From Toxoplasma gondii ME49 (lineage: Eukaryota; Apicomplexa; Conoidasida; Eucoccidiorida; Sarcocystidae), in contig NC_031477.1 of assembly GCF_000006565.2 (NCBI RefSeq), positions 2,884,043 to 2,948,042 of the forward strand: a stretch of DNA of 64,000 nt, written 5' to 3'. Below, piece by piece: positions 12,841 through 25,802 of the stretch. Position 1 is the stretch's first letter. The number at the start of each line of letters is the position of its first letter. The position numbers and the translations under genes were made by a program. Below the pieces are notes generated by a model. The model worked only from the letters and a program-made list of their open reading frames with translations. It was not told where the DNA came from and did not search any database.

Positions 12841-15687
12841 TTAATGCATTCCCCTATACAGTGATGGCGTGTTCCCAGCCCTGAAGCCATAGAGCGCCTT
12901 TCCGCTTTTTGCACGCACTTGAAATTTGTCGATATAATCCTCGTATGAGTTCTCCGGCCAAAGCCCATGGTTGTAGAGTCTGCAAACAACGCAACCACAA
13001 AATCCGTATTGAAAAGCATGACACACAGACGTCTGTAGTTCTACAAAACGTGTTTCATTCATGAACGTACGGTTAAAACACTATGAAAGGATTCGGGAAC
13101 TTCTCTCACCGGACGTGCTTGACGATCAACCTTCGCTGCTGATTTGTCATCCCTTCGACACTTTGGAGCACCTGACGGAGACACCAGGAAACAACACAAC
13201 CGCGCGCTACGTCTTGTGTGCAAGACAGGCTCGTATCAGCGTGTGGTAATTGAGGATTTCTAGGAAAACACATTCCGTACTACCAGGAGATTCTGCTGTA
13301 ACATCAGCAGCTATTCTTAAACCACAGCGAGAGCAGCGAAACACAAAAAGTAACGACACCAAGATGCAGATATTGACAGCCCGATAATACGGCAGGCACG
13401 CTGACAGCTTGACAAAGTACTAAGTGCACGACCGTTACAAACAGTTACGTTGGGCAGCGATCTCGCATACTGAGGTAATGAGGTAGAACTCAGAAATCAC
13501 ATACGCGTCATGCAGTGCTGGGCCTAAGGAAGATATTGATTCCATGGATGCATTCAGCCTGTAGCAACGATGTGCAGTGAAACACCTGGCCGACGATACA
13601 AAATGTCTTGACCACCCGGTCTTCTTGCAGCGCATCACAAAACCGTGCTCTATGGCTGATTTCACACGAATACATCGTCGTCAGATTGCTTCTGAATGCA
13701 TAAACGAACACGCGGCTGTCCTCTCGTTCTCTCACTGCGTTGCTAAAACTGAGCTGAGAGGACGAAATGAAGTGAAACTCCCCTAACGAAATTACAGGCT
13801 GCTTAGAACTCCAGGAAGAGCTGATCGACCCCTTTTTCTTACATCTATGGTTGCGTTGGCGAGGTCTGTCCACGAGCTAAAGGCTGCGGCAATATCCTCT
13901 GCGTTCTCTCCAATGTTGATCTTCTCCAGAAATGTGAGAACCGTCCAGCCCTCTGCGATCAAGACGTACAACATACGCAACCGACAGACAAGCTAGTGGG
14001 GAGACGAAACGATACAGGGACGCACACGCATACCTGCACTGGCAGTAGTGGTACATATACTGTTTCATGCTGTTCACGCGAGGCTCTGGGCTGTTCGTCA
14101 TCCTGAACAATCAATTGCTCCCAGCAAAGCTATTAAAATTTGGCAAGCTCCAAAATGCTACGCTGATACACATTTTTACATAAAAAAAAGTCGATACGTA
14201 GACATGCATGGCCCCGCCGATCCGTTTATTGTGTATAACCTAATTTCAGGAAGGAAACTACCGGAATCAAGACAGAGGAGAGGTTCACGGGCGGAATTCC
14301 CCTGTCATTCTCTTAGGTGAAGCTGTACGCGTGTGCAAGCACCAGTAGGGGAAGAGCTACGCAGAAACTACATGCACATCGGTACAATGAAGAAGCTACC
14401 ATGCGCGTCATTAGACGGTGTCAATGTGACACGCTGAGATGAGAGCACTTCTTAGAGCTAGTTAACAACGTCTGCCTGAAACAAAAATATAAGGAACACC
14501 GGGACGTGAAACAGATGAGCGTCGGAGGAGAGTTACGTAGTCTTACCAGGCAGAGGTTTGGTGTATGTTCGCTTGAGAAGAAGATCTTCAGCTTCTTCTT
14601 CTTTCTGTTTGTATCGTAGAATGAACCGCTTGAACGTCTTCAAATCGAAGAACCGTCTCGGCTTTGGCCGAACTGGAATATCGACTAGAGATTTTGCGTT
14701 GCTCCCGAGAACAAGACCTACGCTGCTTCGACTGCGGCCTGCAGTTCCACCGCCCGCGGCAGCCGCAAAAGAGCGTCGAGCGGAGCAGAGAAAGAAATGG
14801 GCACCTACCTGGTAACCACGGTTCAGGCCGAATACACGAGGAGGCATCTCGAGAAAGTATTGACCAGGTGACCCGCTTCGCGGACGACATCCAGTTTCGT
14901 CGTTCTTGCCTTCTTTCCTCCTGTGAACTGGAGGACGCGTTGGCGAACGAGTAGAATTCAAGTGGGGACGGGAAAATGAAGAAAACGACGGGCACGAAGA
15001 CGAAGAAGACAGTGATAGTACGCAGGGAGAAGAGAGCACCGAGGCAGGAGAAAAAGCAAAGGAAGCCGGGGCAGATCTAGCTCGAGAGACAAAGGGCGAG
15101 ACTGAGAGCAAACTCGCAGACACAAGGCAAGGAAAACGAGAACGCAGGAAGCCAGAAGACTTTGACCGGTGTCCGTCCACAGAACATATACCAAACTGAT
15201 GGTGGGGCGATGGTGGAACCGTTGGAGGCATGGACGGAATTCTTGCCGCAGTTGCCGTTCGTTCTCCTTTGGAGACAAGAGAGAAATCGCGTGAGAAACA
15301 TCGGATATGGGCCCAGAAATCCAGGTCACGGCCGGCATACTGACAACGCGGAAAAGACGCCATAGGGAAGATATGCGATGGCGGAGGGCGGGACGAAAGC
15401 TGGTCACCAGCCCGCGTGTAGCGACCCCCTCGCCTAATTGTCAGCTGAATGCCCGGGCGCGAAAGCGAGCATGTAAACGTGTCTACAGGAGATTCGGTTA
15501 GCAAGGTACTCTTCTGCGGAGGAAGGTTGCAGCTAGAAGTAGATGCAGAAAGGAAAGACACGGGCGAAACCCAAGGCCTTGAATACGAAAGCGCTCTAGC
15601 AGGTGTCTCCATCGACAGACCTGCTGGCTTCGGCCGCTGCAGGCGGTGGACAATTCGTGGAAGCAACCCGCGTTCCACTACTGCCAT
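12841..15687 (-). CDS. Hypothetical protein, possibly mitochondrial, multi-exon
   Basis: ATG 15687 has an ideal coccidian context (AAAATGGC) and begins MAVVERGLLPRIVHRL, an Arg-rich amphipathic start that resembles a mitochondrial presequence. The first exon runs to a GTAAGA donor at 14547 and ends in a basic/acidic helical stretch (FKRFILRYKQKEEEAEDLL). Its middle is Ser-rich. A strong alternative donor (GTAGGT) after 14809 suggests that part of the block may be intron. Downstream exons 14102-14034, 13950-13796, 13558-13505 and 12979-12841 join in perfect phase and end ..SLYRGMH-stop. The first exon ends in phase 1 while exon 14102 needs phase 0, so a short exon between 14103 and 14546 is missing or the 3' end of exon 1 is different. 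I do not recognise the family. Confidence 0.55.
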
Positions 15688-18115
15688 TTTCTTCCCTGGT
15701 TACAACCCACAGTAAAAAAACGAATGCAGCATCCTCCAGATGATCCAAGGGCCGAAATACGTCTCAGAAAGGAACACGGCTGCACAGTCTTCCTGCTGGT
15801 GATGCGAAGCGTGCAGGGACGGAAGCTGCGCGTGACCGGGGACCAGCTGCGCAACAACTGAGGGACCAGCTATAATGACACTGACGGATTGACCATGTAG
15901 GGGCAACTACGAAAAAATCATAAGATCATAAAGCCTAACAGAAGGACTTCTTGACGTGCCGTGCCCCAGGGATTCGCCCTGAAGTTGCTCTGCGGAGCAC
16001 ATGCAGACATGCGTTGACGTTTTACCGGATGGCGGGCCAGATTGAAGCCAGGTGACATAGAGGCGGCGAACATGAAGTTTTGCGGTTTAGAAAACAGAAA
16101 GTTTCACACGGAGGTATGCTGGGCGAGAAGGAGAACCAAGTTAAAGCGACAGAAGAGAAGAGGGCTCGCTGACCTAAACCGCTGACCAAACTCGTCAAAT
16201 ATCCGACAGGGCCCGCATGCGCGTCCCGCCGCCCTCTTTGTATACGGCACACGCGTGACATTGGGTCGCTTCAAGAGAACGACGCATCCCGGGATGCGAA
16301 ATCAAGCGAAACACACTCCTGAATTAACGATTCAGTTACTTCCTAATACAGAGGCTAATAACATACAGACGGACCACATGCGACCGTAGGTACGCTCTTT
16401 CATGGGGTAAACTCACCCACTGGTGTCTTCATCAGATGCCTTCATAGCTACGCCAAATTCGATCACAATTGAAACCTCGGGTTTCCCACTGTTCCCTGCT
16501 AGGTGTATTGCCACTCTATATGCGTACTTTTGCGAACCCCGATACTGCATGAAGCAGACCTTTATTCGGTTGCACACAACGAACATCGAGTATGGTTGTT
16601 CCCCTCGTGGTTTTCAGTCCTACGGAATCAAGCCCAGAACACCGACACCGAGCCTCGATCTGTATACACAACACAATCGTATTTTTTACTGCATTGAGAC
16701 GATAGTTGTGGCATCTATGTGAGACTACCGCTGCATCGTTCGGCGGCTGTGACGGCGAACGAGGAACGCGGTGCGGCGCCTCGTCGCCGGTGACACCAGC
16801 TGAGAATGGTGACTCGGTGACCAATTTTTTAGCAAAGAAGAGAATAGCCACGGGATGCTTGCAACCTAAGGCGTATATTCTGTACCGAAAAAAACTTCTA
16901 AGTGTCCACTAGGAGCAAAAGACGCATGGTGAAACTCCATAACATCCCAGCTTGTTCGCGTTAACGTGGTTCATGTGACTTAATAGAACCACCCGGTGAC
17001 AAAGCCTCTTTTTGCTGTCCCTAAAGAATTTTTTTCGGTAGCGGATCAGTACAACAGGATGTAATATTGTAATCGTGACTGCAGGTAGATGCTTCGCCGT
17101 GTTGCAATAAAATATGAGAATAATGCTTTTCCGAACAACTTGTCGTGTACGAAATAAATGCTCGTTGCACCGGTGTGTCGGCGACCGCATTAAGCCGTAG
17201 TGTTCTTCTCTGACATTGCAAAAGGAGATGGGCAGACCAATCGAACATCCGAAAATGAAAACAAAGCGAGGACAGGTGTTTCTTGAGTAAATCATTCGAA
17301 TTCCATCGCTACACGGCAGAAAAGTTTCCGAAATGTTTTTTGCTACAGCGGAGCTTGTGATTCGCATTGCCTGGTTTTACTGCCCCCTTCGTGCTCACAA
17401 AAAGGACGAAGCTGCAAAGAGCCTTTTCGGCCCGGAGGAACGAGAATGAGCGACAGCACTGTTGACATAGTCGAGATATGATGCATGGGAAAAAGTTCTT
17501 AAGTGGAAAAGGCATTTGACGCATACGGTGGTCGTTGCCTCTTGCTTCTGAGTTACAGTCTCAGTGAAACAGAGAGATAGAACAAGCGCGTCGACATGCG
17601 CTTGTAACAGAAGTGAAGGACAGGATTCGACCAAGAAAGGGTAAAACGCTCAGCATCAGGAACTACCCGTTTTTTGGTGATTGACCGTATACCATGAGTG
17701 ACGACAGACGAGACAGGTCCCGAAGTAAGCTTGACGCCTCCAGCGCTTCATCCAGGATTCTGAGAGACACAACCACAACGGTGCAGAAACACAGTAGCGT
17801 TGGATTTATTGATGGCTCACCGGAAGGCTGAATCGAACTCCATCGCTTTGTTTCCCAGAATACTCAAACGCCGCTCAGCCCGACACGTTCAAGGAGCAGT
17901 GCGGAAAACAATCTGACTCTGTGCACCTTTCGTCGGAAAATGACCAGACGCAGACTCCGATAGTTGTCATCTGGGAGAAGTTCGGAGCTTCGAAGAGGAA
18001 AGAACTGATGTTTTTCCTCTGCCGTGTCCAAGACGCGAGCGCCACAGATCGGGCGTACGTGCATCTTGACACTGTTATAGCTGCTGAGGCTGCCTAGTTG
18101 CAAACAGTACCTTTT
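15688..18115. other. Region between the possible mitochondrial gene and the RHD3-like gene; mostly no gene seen
   Basis: It contains the upstream region of the minus-strand gene starting at 15687 and probably the 3' UTR of the next gene. The only protein-like stretch is the minus-strand frame 18115-17864, which is in frame with the preceding hydrophobic exon but separated from it by a TGA; it is described with that gene and in the findings. Confidence 0.45.
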
Positions 18116-21100
18116 TCAGTCAACGAGGTAACATAGAAGGATCAATAACACCAATAATACATATATCGCTGTTCTCGATGGAACACACTTGGATGCAAGG
18201 GCGTGCACAGCCTGGCATGTTGTCCCTCGCCAGTAATAGGACACGGCGTTTCGCATACGGGGAAGCAGCGACGATAGACCAGATAAAAGTGCCCATATCA
18301 AGACGAGCTTACGGTGCCAGGTTGGGACTTGGGGAGGCTCTCGACGAAGCCTCGGCTCCGCTCCAGAGCTTCTGGATTCTTCCTTTGAGGGATGTGCGTT
18401 GACCAGTAAGTGCTGCCTCCTCAGGAGACAAACCCACGCGACGTCTACAAACACCCGTGTGAGAAGAACGATTGTAGTTCGCATATGAACAAAGCAATCA
18501 CTGATGCGTTGCGTACGAAGATGATGCCTGTAAACGTCGACACCGCCTGCACTTTGTTCGACAATGGGTCATGCACACGCAGCTCGTTTACGAAACTCCA
18601 CCCGTTCTCACTGATAAATAAGGCAAAACAAACAGTCTCGCAGTATCCAGGTGAAAGAACGGGGCGATGAGAAACTCGGTCCTCTCTCGGCCGACCCAAA
18701 AGACTCCCGGACACCAAGAAAACCACACCGAAATTCGTTGTACAGGGGCATAAGACATTGTAGGTCCTCGGCGAAGCTGTCCGCCCCACAAGAAGAACGA
18801 CTGGAGTGGTCAAGACAAGAAATAGTGAAGTGACTCAATCAGGTATTAGTGAAAAGAATTAAACGGGTATCATCGACGGGTAGTACGAGATGGCTGGTTG
18901 TCGTTGGTTTCTCATCTCTTTTACGAACTCGCTGCCTTCGGTATTGCGTGCACCTTCTGCCCTGCGTTCTGGTACAAGCTAAGAATAAGAGTTGCTGTCT
19001 GGCGTTCTACGGGTCGAATCTCATCCCAACGTTTGTCCCGTCAATGCTCACCGGAAATTGCTCAAGCCGAAGGCCGTGGGACTGACATATTGAAGGGAGA
19101 CCTCCACCGGAGCCCTTCTTCGCCACCACCCAAGCAGCGTCCGAACTGCAGGTGATTGGCGTTCTGCTGTGGCTAGAGTGCGCACGACCGCTTGTACAGG
19201 GCGGCTCTCTCGGATGCGCTCTGACGTATCGGCAAAGCCATCCAAAATCCAACTCGTGATCGGATTTGTGGACCAAATACCACCTTTCAACCCACTCGCG
19301 TATTCAGACAGTAACATTTGCTGCTGTTGAATAACGGAGCTCGCCATTTCTCGCAAATTATCCAGCAAACGAAGGTGTTGGCGCTGCTCAACCAGCTCTA
19401 GAATACGACGCGAAGCGCGAGATAAAGATGAAGAAGACGGGGGCAGCGGCTCGAAGGACGAGGTAAGCTGGCGCAATAAAGACGGCGAACAGCTGCGATG
19501 AAAACGCCGCATCTCGGAGAGAAACGTGGTCCCGGCAGCCTTCAGGAGAGCCTGAATAAGCCTGGTAAAATAAAAAACGACAGGGGAGAGACCTGGAACT
19601 TCGTTGCTGAGTCGGAGACATCCTGATATCTGGCAGCCGTCTAGAACGACCACCAACAATACAGTGGATTTTTTCTACGCTTACAGGCGCTTGTGGCCGC
19701 TTACGTCACCTGTCGCAAAGTGCATCAGCGCGTATTCACGCCCACTCGAATAGGACGATATCTGTAGTGCTTTGCCCATCCGCTTAGGAACGTGGGCTGG
19801 TCGCAAGACACCCGAAGGAGAAGGATCTCCAGGTTCTTCCGTGACTAATGAAACGCATACTCCGTTGAACACACGGGACCTGAGGGTGGCACAAACGGTT
19901 TCCGGTGAAGCTCCCGCAGACAAACAAAACGTACAGGCCATATACGCTGCACGGAAAATAACCAACAGTAGCGTGGGGAGCCCGGTTCTCTCTTCCATGA
20001 AGCACATGCATAGAGGTACAAGTGACTCACGAGGCGCCAGGGAAAAATTGCAGACCAGCGACGGATGGCATCCCGCATTAAGAAGCAGGGTTCCCCAGCA
20101 TGATGTCGCAAAAAAAGTGACACATCGTAATAATTACCTCGAGAAACGGCGCAAGCTTAGAAGCTCGGGAACGGTTTCCTCTCGATCGACGCCTTCGGCC
20201 TGCGGTACACCTGGTTGCTGTCGGCTCATGAGATATGCCTCTAGCGCAACCAGCTGGTCTTTCTGAATATGGTCAAGCTGAGATCGAAACTGCCGAGTTA
20301 TCTCAGCTCGCAAAGCATTCAGCTGAAGGAAATAACGTGGCGATAGAGCTGAAAAAACATGCAGCACAGAGAGAAGATGCCTAAGACGAGGTGACGTACA
20401 ACGTAAGAGGGTTACACACGCACGTGGAAGTGAAAACGACAATCGACTAACATGGATACGGTGGCTCAAGCGTCTCCTGAAGCGCCAGTAACGACCATGA
20501 GACGCAACAGATGTACGCACAGAGCCAGGAAACATCTATAGACACGTCTCTAGGTCACCTATGTTGAACATGCGTATATCGAAGAAACATCCTCACGCGT
20601 GAAGCTGAGTCACGTTTTAGGGTCGGGAATATATTTAATTTCTTTGTTTGCGTAATTGCTTACTTCTCGTTATTTCTCTGTCTAGCTCCTCCCTCATTCT
20701 CTCCTGTGCTGCACTGAAGTAGTTCCTGTTCTCGGTGGACTCCTTTATTTCGCTGTTCTTCATCATCTGCTCTCTGACAAGTTGAGCAGACGAGTCAAAC
20801 AGTTGTAGCACCGCTCGCCGAAGTTCCGAGGCGACAGCAGGGAAGGAGCGTGAGTAGCCTACATGGAAGGCTGGAGACTGGAGGTTTAGAAGTGCATCGA
20901 ACCTGGAAGTATCACAAAATATCGACCATGTTACATATCGTTACGCGAGAGGGCCCGAGGAGCTAAATGTCACCAACAGGAGAAACCCGGTTCTGTGTGT
21001 AAGACTCGTGATCAGTACAGGCAGAACCAGGGCCATGAAGAAAAGACCCAAATAGCAGTGGGCAGATTCAGTGCTCTGCATCTGAATAGTCGTTTTTGCT

Positions 21101-23574
21101 CGCTATCAATCGGTTAGAGCTATAGACCGTATCTGCGCAGTCACGTGACAGTATCCGAAGCGGCAGTCAGTAGACTTCTGACCGTGGCCACCGAATGATG
21201 GAGGCTGGCAACTGAATGCCGGCGATCTGTAGCTGAACCCTCGTTCTCCGAAGACGTGCAAAAACATGTTAACCCTTATCTTTCATGAATTGATGTCCAA
21301 GCGCCCCCTTGTCGTCCCTCACCTTTCCTTCGTTTCGTCTTTGATCTTTCTTAAGGCGTATTCACACATCACCTTCGACGCTTCTTCGGCCTTGCCACTG
21401 CTCACAGCGTCCCGTATGTCTCTCACAGTAGCCCACGTGGATCTCCGCGCCTCAATGTTCATTTCGCTTGCTTGGGTGTTCACTTCCGCATCGCAGCTGG
21501 AGTCTGCGTCACGAGATGCAGTGACACTGCACCCTCCGCTGCTCTCTCCCAGCACCCTCTCGAATATTGCGGCTACCTGAGGGAGCCAGTGAAGAGGTGA
21601 TTCGGACGATAGAGAGACGCCCAGACCAGAGGAATAAGATGACGCCGATTCCTTTTGGAAGTTCGACACGATCTCTTTAACAGTACGCTGGAGGCGTTGA
21701 GCAATTTGCAAAGCCTCCATGTGTCTCTGTAGTTTCTGCTCTGGATCTGCTTTATCGTCAAGCGCTTGAACGGGAACAGGAGGCACAAACACAACGTAGG
21801 TGGAATAGAGGGAATCCAGAGCCATGCGACATTCGGCTCTGTCGGCCTGTCTAGTCTCGAGCGCCCCTTGTTGCTTCTCTCGCTGTAGGCTCCCACCCTC
21901 CACGTTGTTGCGTGCTGAGTGCTGGGCCACGTTGGGGCTCGAATTCGCATCGTCGCTCCCATCCTTGTCTCTTCCCTGACCCTGAGGACAACTGTGATCG
22001 GCCTGATCAGCCTTCGTTGCGACTCGCTCGCCCATCGCTCCAGTTTTTTCATCGGGGTTCTGTACGCTGTCTTTCAGCGCGCTGGGCCAATCTAAGTTGT
22101 GACACAGACTTTCCAAGAGCCGTCGGACCGCGGCGGCTGTCTCTTTGCGTTGCGTCCGAGGTCCCTCTTCGGTTGACGATTTCTGCGAGCTGCGTCGTCT
22201 GAAGGACTGGGGCCTCAGCAAACTGTTAGGGTCATCTTGAGAACCGAATCCAAGAGATAGGTCCTCGATAGTCGACCCTGCTCTGAGGGCGACGACTGGC
22301 AATATCGGCTTCTCAGCAAGACCCTCTCCTGGTGAAACCTCGGTATAATCGGTGACAAGAATTATCAGCGGCTTTCTCTTTGTCACGATCTTTTCCAGCT
22401 CCGAATGGTCGCAGATGAACGTCCGGTTAGCACACCGATATTCAGAGCAGGGTTCCGTCTTCTCGTTACCCTCATGCTCTCTCGCTCGTCCCCGGTATCT
22501 GCCATCACTTCGCCGCTGGCTTGCCAGATCGTGTGAGGGAAGGGGGGCCGAGAGAGGCGACGTGGCAGAATTCCCAGAGGCCTCAAGAGGAATGTCAGTC
22601 ACATCGCTTACCCGTTCGGCGGCACCTGAACGTGGATGCCGAGTCGAGAAACTGCTTAGGATGTGGAACTGCTGCTGAACTGATGCCGAGAGAAGAAGAA
22701 GATGCGGTTCCCTCTGGCCCAGAAGAGAGAGCGGCGCTCCCAGGTGAGGGTACGAGAGGGGCATCACGAGGGCGTCGCAGCAAGAGGCTGCAGATGCGGC
22801 GGCAGTCAGGAGAGACGCAGATGGAACACACGAGGCCGGCAGACGGCAAGACGACGAGGAGTCAGCAACGCCAGAGGATGATGGCGGCAGAGTACCAGGT
22901 GAAGCGCAAGGCTTAGAGGTGTCACCAGCGACCTCCGGAGTTGCTTCGATTAAAACTAGAGTCCCCAAGGGGGGAGTCACATTGGGGGCACTATCAGTGG
23001 ACAACGGCGACGAAGAACGAAAGAGGGAAGAAATGACAGACGCACCCGCGGGTACACCCGAAGGGAAGATTTCGGGCGGGTCCCTAGGGAGTCCTTCGTG
23101 GATTCGCGATGACAGAATCGCAAGTACCATCGAATGCGGTTCTCGGGGCAGTGCGCTCTGTTTCGATGAGCCCTCACTGTCCATGGTCTTTGCGTAGATC
23201 GTTCCGTTCCCTCGAGTGGCCGCTACCTGGCTGGCATCTTTAGACAGCGGCGCCGTCACGAAAAAACGAAGATGGCGGAGAGAAGGAGGATACGAATGAA
23301 ACTCTAGAGGGTGCACAAGCTCACGGAGGGGCTGCACGCCGAGCAGGCTTGCGGCGGCAGGGCCCTGAGAAGGAATCGAGTTTTCAGAGAGTCGTAAAGC
23401 GTCGGCATTTTTGCATCCGACTAGACAGAGAAGCGCTGAAACAGATAGGAGATGGAGCATTGCGGAGCCAACCCGGGTGTGCCTTAATCTGACGCGATAG
23501 ACGGTGCAAACCACTCCGTGGAATTGACGAGTAGGCCTCACAGAGAGGCCTAGCTTATCTGACGAGTCCTCCAT
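18116..23574 (-). CDS. RHD3/Sey1-like membrane protein with degenerate GTPase domain and signal sequence
   Basis: Exons 23574-21323, 20902-20664, 20348-20138 and 19561 onward join in exact phase. The last is open to a stop at 19048 but may splice (for example at CCG|GTGGAG) to an exon ending at 18116. ATG 23574 is followed by a second ATG (23460) that starts a classic signal peptide (LHLLSVSALLCLVGC). The order of motifs mirrors RHD3/Sey1 dynamin-like GTPases. APLSKDASQ stands where the P-loop GPQSSGKST should be, so Gly and Lys are lost. DALVMPLSYPHLG follows, then LIILVTDYTEVSP at the 'VIRDxT' position, ATVRDI..VMCEYALRKI, a helical bundle, and hydrophobic segments LVLIWALLSGLSSLLP and AIYVLLVLLILLCYLV around an RN motif. 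Sey1 proteins fuse ER tubules; this one would be a pseudo-GTPase. Homology is inferred by eye, and the large Ser/Ala-rich insertions are unalignable. Confidence 0.5.
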
Positions 23575-25802
23575 GTTTTCTGACGTGAGGAAACATAAGG
23601 ATCAAGCCGGACCTCGTAGAGTAAAACAAGAGACAAACGAGGCACTGGAGTGACGACAGCCAGCTAATGTATACGCGGTGCATGACCCATGACCCTGCAC
23701 GCTCAATAACGGTTTCGTTTCATGGATGCCATCTTGCATTTACAACATCTGGTGAAGAGCTGAAAGGCGACCCAGGACTCTGGCACACAGCTGAGATGCG
23801 AATTGTGGCCGGTGTGTGGGAGAACACGAACTCAAACCACATATGAGGCAGGCCTAGGAGATTCCAGGGCGTTTCAAAAAGAGGAGACGGTCGAGGACGT
23901 GGAGGAGACGAAGGGGAACTCACGGACGTAGAGCGCGAGGCGGGACGAAACCTAACATGGAGACGGACGTAGGAAGAATTGCTGCAGATGGAGGAAATTG
24001 GACACGCCATATACGAAGAAGCTGACCTGTGAGTGTGACACCCAACGTGAATCCTTGCTGGAGTTGGAGAAGGGACAGAGCAACGCATTACCACCTTTCT
24101 CCCGAGCAGACTTCTGGATTCAAAAACGCAAACACGGGCCCCGGGATCTTCTCCACATACTTCAGAAGCTCGACCCTCTGTAAGGAAGCTTTGAAGTCAT
24201 TGGCTTTGTTGTAGTGTCCAGAAGCAGTGAGGCGGTCAGAGACTCCCCGTTGAGCAAGACGGAGGCTGACCAGAGTCGACAGGAGGGAGGGGGGTACAGG
24301 GCGGAATAAAGCAAACGTACGAAGAACAAATGACATGTGAAACAGAGAAAGACCGGTGAAACACACAAGACACAGAAGCATACCATTAGAGGAGGGCCGT
24401 TGCTTGATGAAGAACGATAAAAATCGGCAGAGTGATTTTGCTGAGCTAGACTATGTAAAGGCAAGAGGGGGCCCCTGGGAGACAGAAATGAATGTTCATG
24501 CGTCCTGGAGACGACCGTTAGTGTCAGAAACAGGAATGGCAATTGCCGAACTAAAACTGAATGTAATTCACTAGATATGACAAGGGCGATGGCAAAGCAG
24601 CTCTCAGCTCGCAGGAGACTGGACGAACCACACAATGTGATGCCAGAGAAAGCAAGACAACGACGGAGACACAGTCGGTGCGTTCACGAATGTCGCTGCC
24701 ACTTCTGTCTTCGTTTGGCAGTCTCCTTTGACGCCGACGGCCCATAATTTTGTGGTTCTTGGACACTTAAGTCAGTGATCGGGTATTTCCCTCCATTTGC
24801 GATATGGTGATATGTTTATAGTGCACTTTCCACATTTTTGATTCCTCTTCGACTTTTTTCTGAGAGTTTTTGCGGACACCTGCCGAACTGTGTGTGGTCG
24901 AGGCAACACGGCGACCAACGTGCACGCAGTCGAGGCGCCACGCGTACACGCAAAGTCTCCCTCTCAAGTTTCTGCGAGAAGCAGGACAGGGTACATCGAT
25001 TGTTCGGTCCCTGTAGTCCGCAGCGATCGAGTAAAGTGACTGTAACTGTCCTTTAGGGTTACGATTAACTCTTGCTCAGTCTGCTTCGCGTCTGCGTTAA
25101 CACCTACTGGACAAAACTGCGGACAAGCGTCGTCATTCTCTGCCCAGCCAGCAGAACTGAGCGCACGCATGCAGAAGCTCTTCGGTTTGCTTTACGGTTA
25201 TCTTCCTTGACCGCTGTACTCATCATCGTTATTCACTTCCTTTCGTTCTTCGTCTCCCACAGAACGCGCGTTCTTGTCCTGATTTCCCTACCATGTGGAA
25301 GTAGGCTGCGTACAAGAGGGTCATCAAGGTGGACTATCGACTGGATTTTTTCGGGCAACGCGAAGCTTTGCCCCGCTTCAGCTTGTCGCGCTTTATCAGC
25401 TGAAGAGTCTTATTCGTTGCCTACATTCATGGACCATTTGCCTGTGGTCGACACTCAGAGATTGCCTCCGCAATCGAAGGCAGACCCTGGACACGACGAA
25501 GCCGGTGACGTTGCCTCAGGAAACGGGACACCGCCCTGACACTCCCGTGTTCGTTTGCGTGCCACATTTGGATGGTAGCATTTTTCTGTACGGTTCTGCC
25601 ACGCAGAAGGCGCTCTCAGCCAGGGGAAGCCTTGTATGGAGCAAGGAACGATTTTGCGTTTTGAGACCCTCGGGCCTTGACCGAATCGTGGTCGTCACTG
25701 GAAGTTTTTTCTCTCGACTGCATGAGAAGTGCGCTGTCCGATCTCGATATACGGGCAGGCATTGTCTACGCAGTTGTCTTTCGGTGAAGAAACATTCTTT
25801 CG
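23575..25802. promoter_or_regulatory. Divergent intergenic region with GAGACG motifs
   Basis: About 2.2 kb separates head-to-head genes. GAGACG cores occur on the plus strand at 23884, 23905, 23960 and 24508, and on the minus strand at 25251-25256. WGAGACG-like elements have been described upstream of Toxoplasma genes; whether these copies act is inference. Open frames here (such as 25072-25539 and 25295-25948) overlap each other in different frames and lack domain signals, so I treat the region as promoter and 5' UTR. Confidence 0.4.

Noticed and set aside
16909..17367. 152-residue minus-strand open frame
   Set aside because: It lacks compositional or motif support and any splice partner, and sits in a probable 3' UTR/intergenic stretch.
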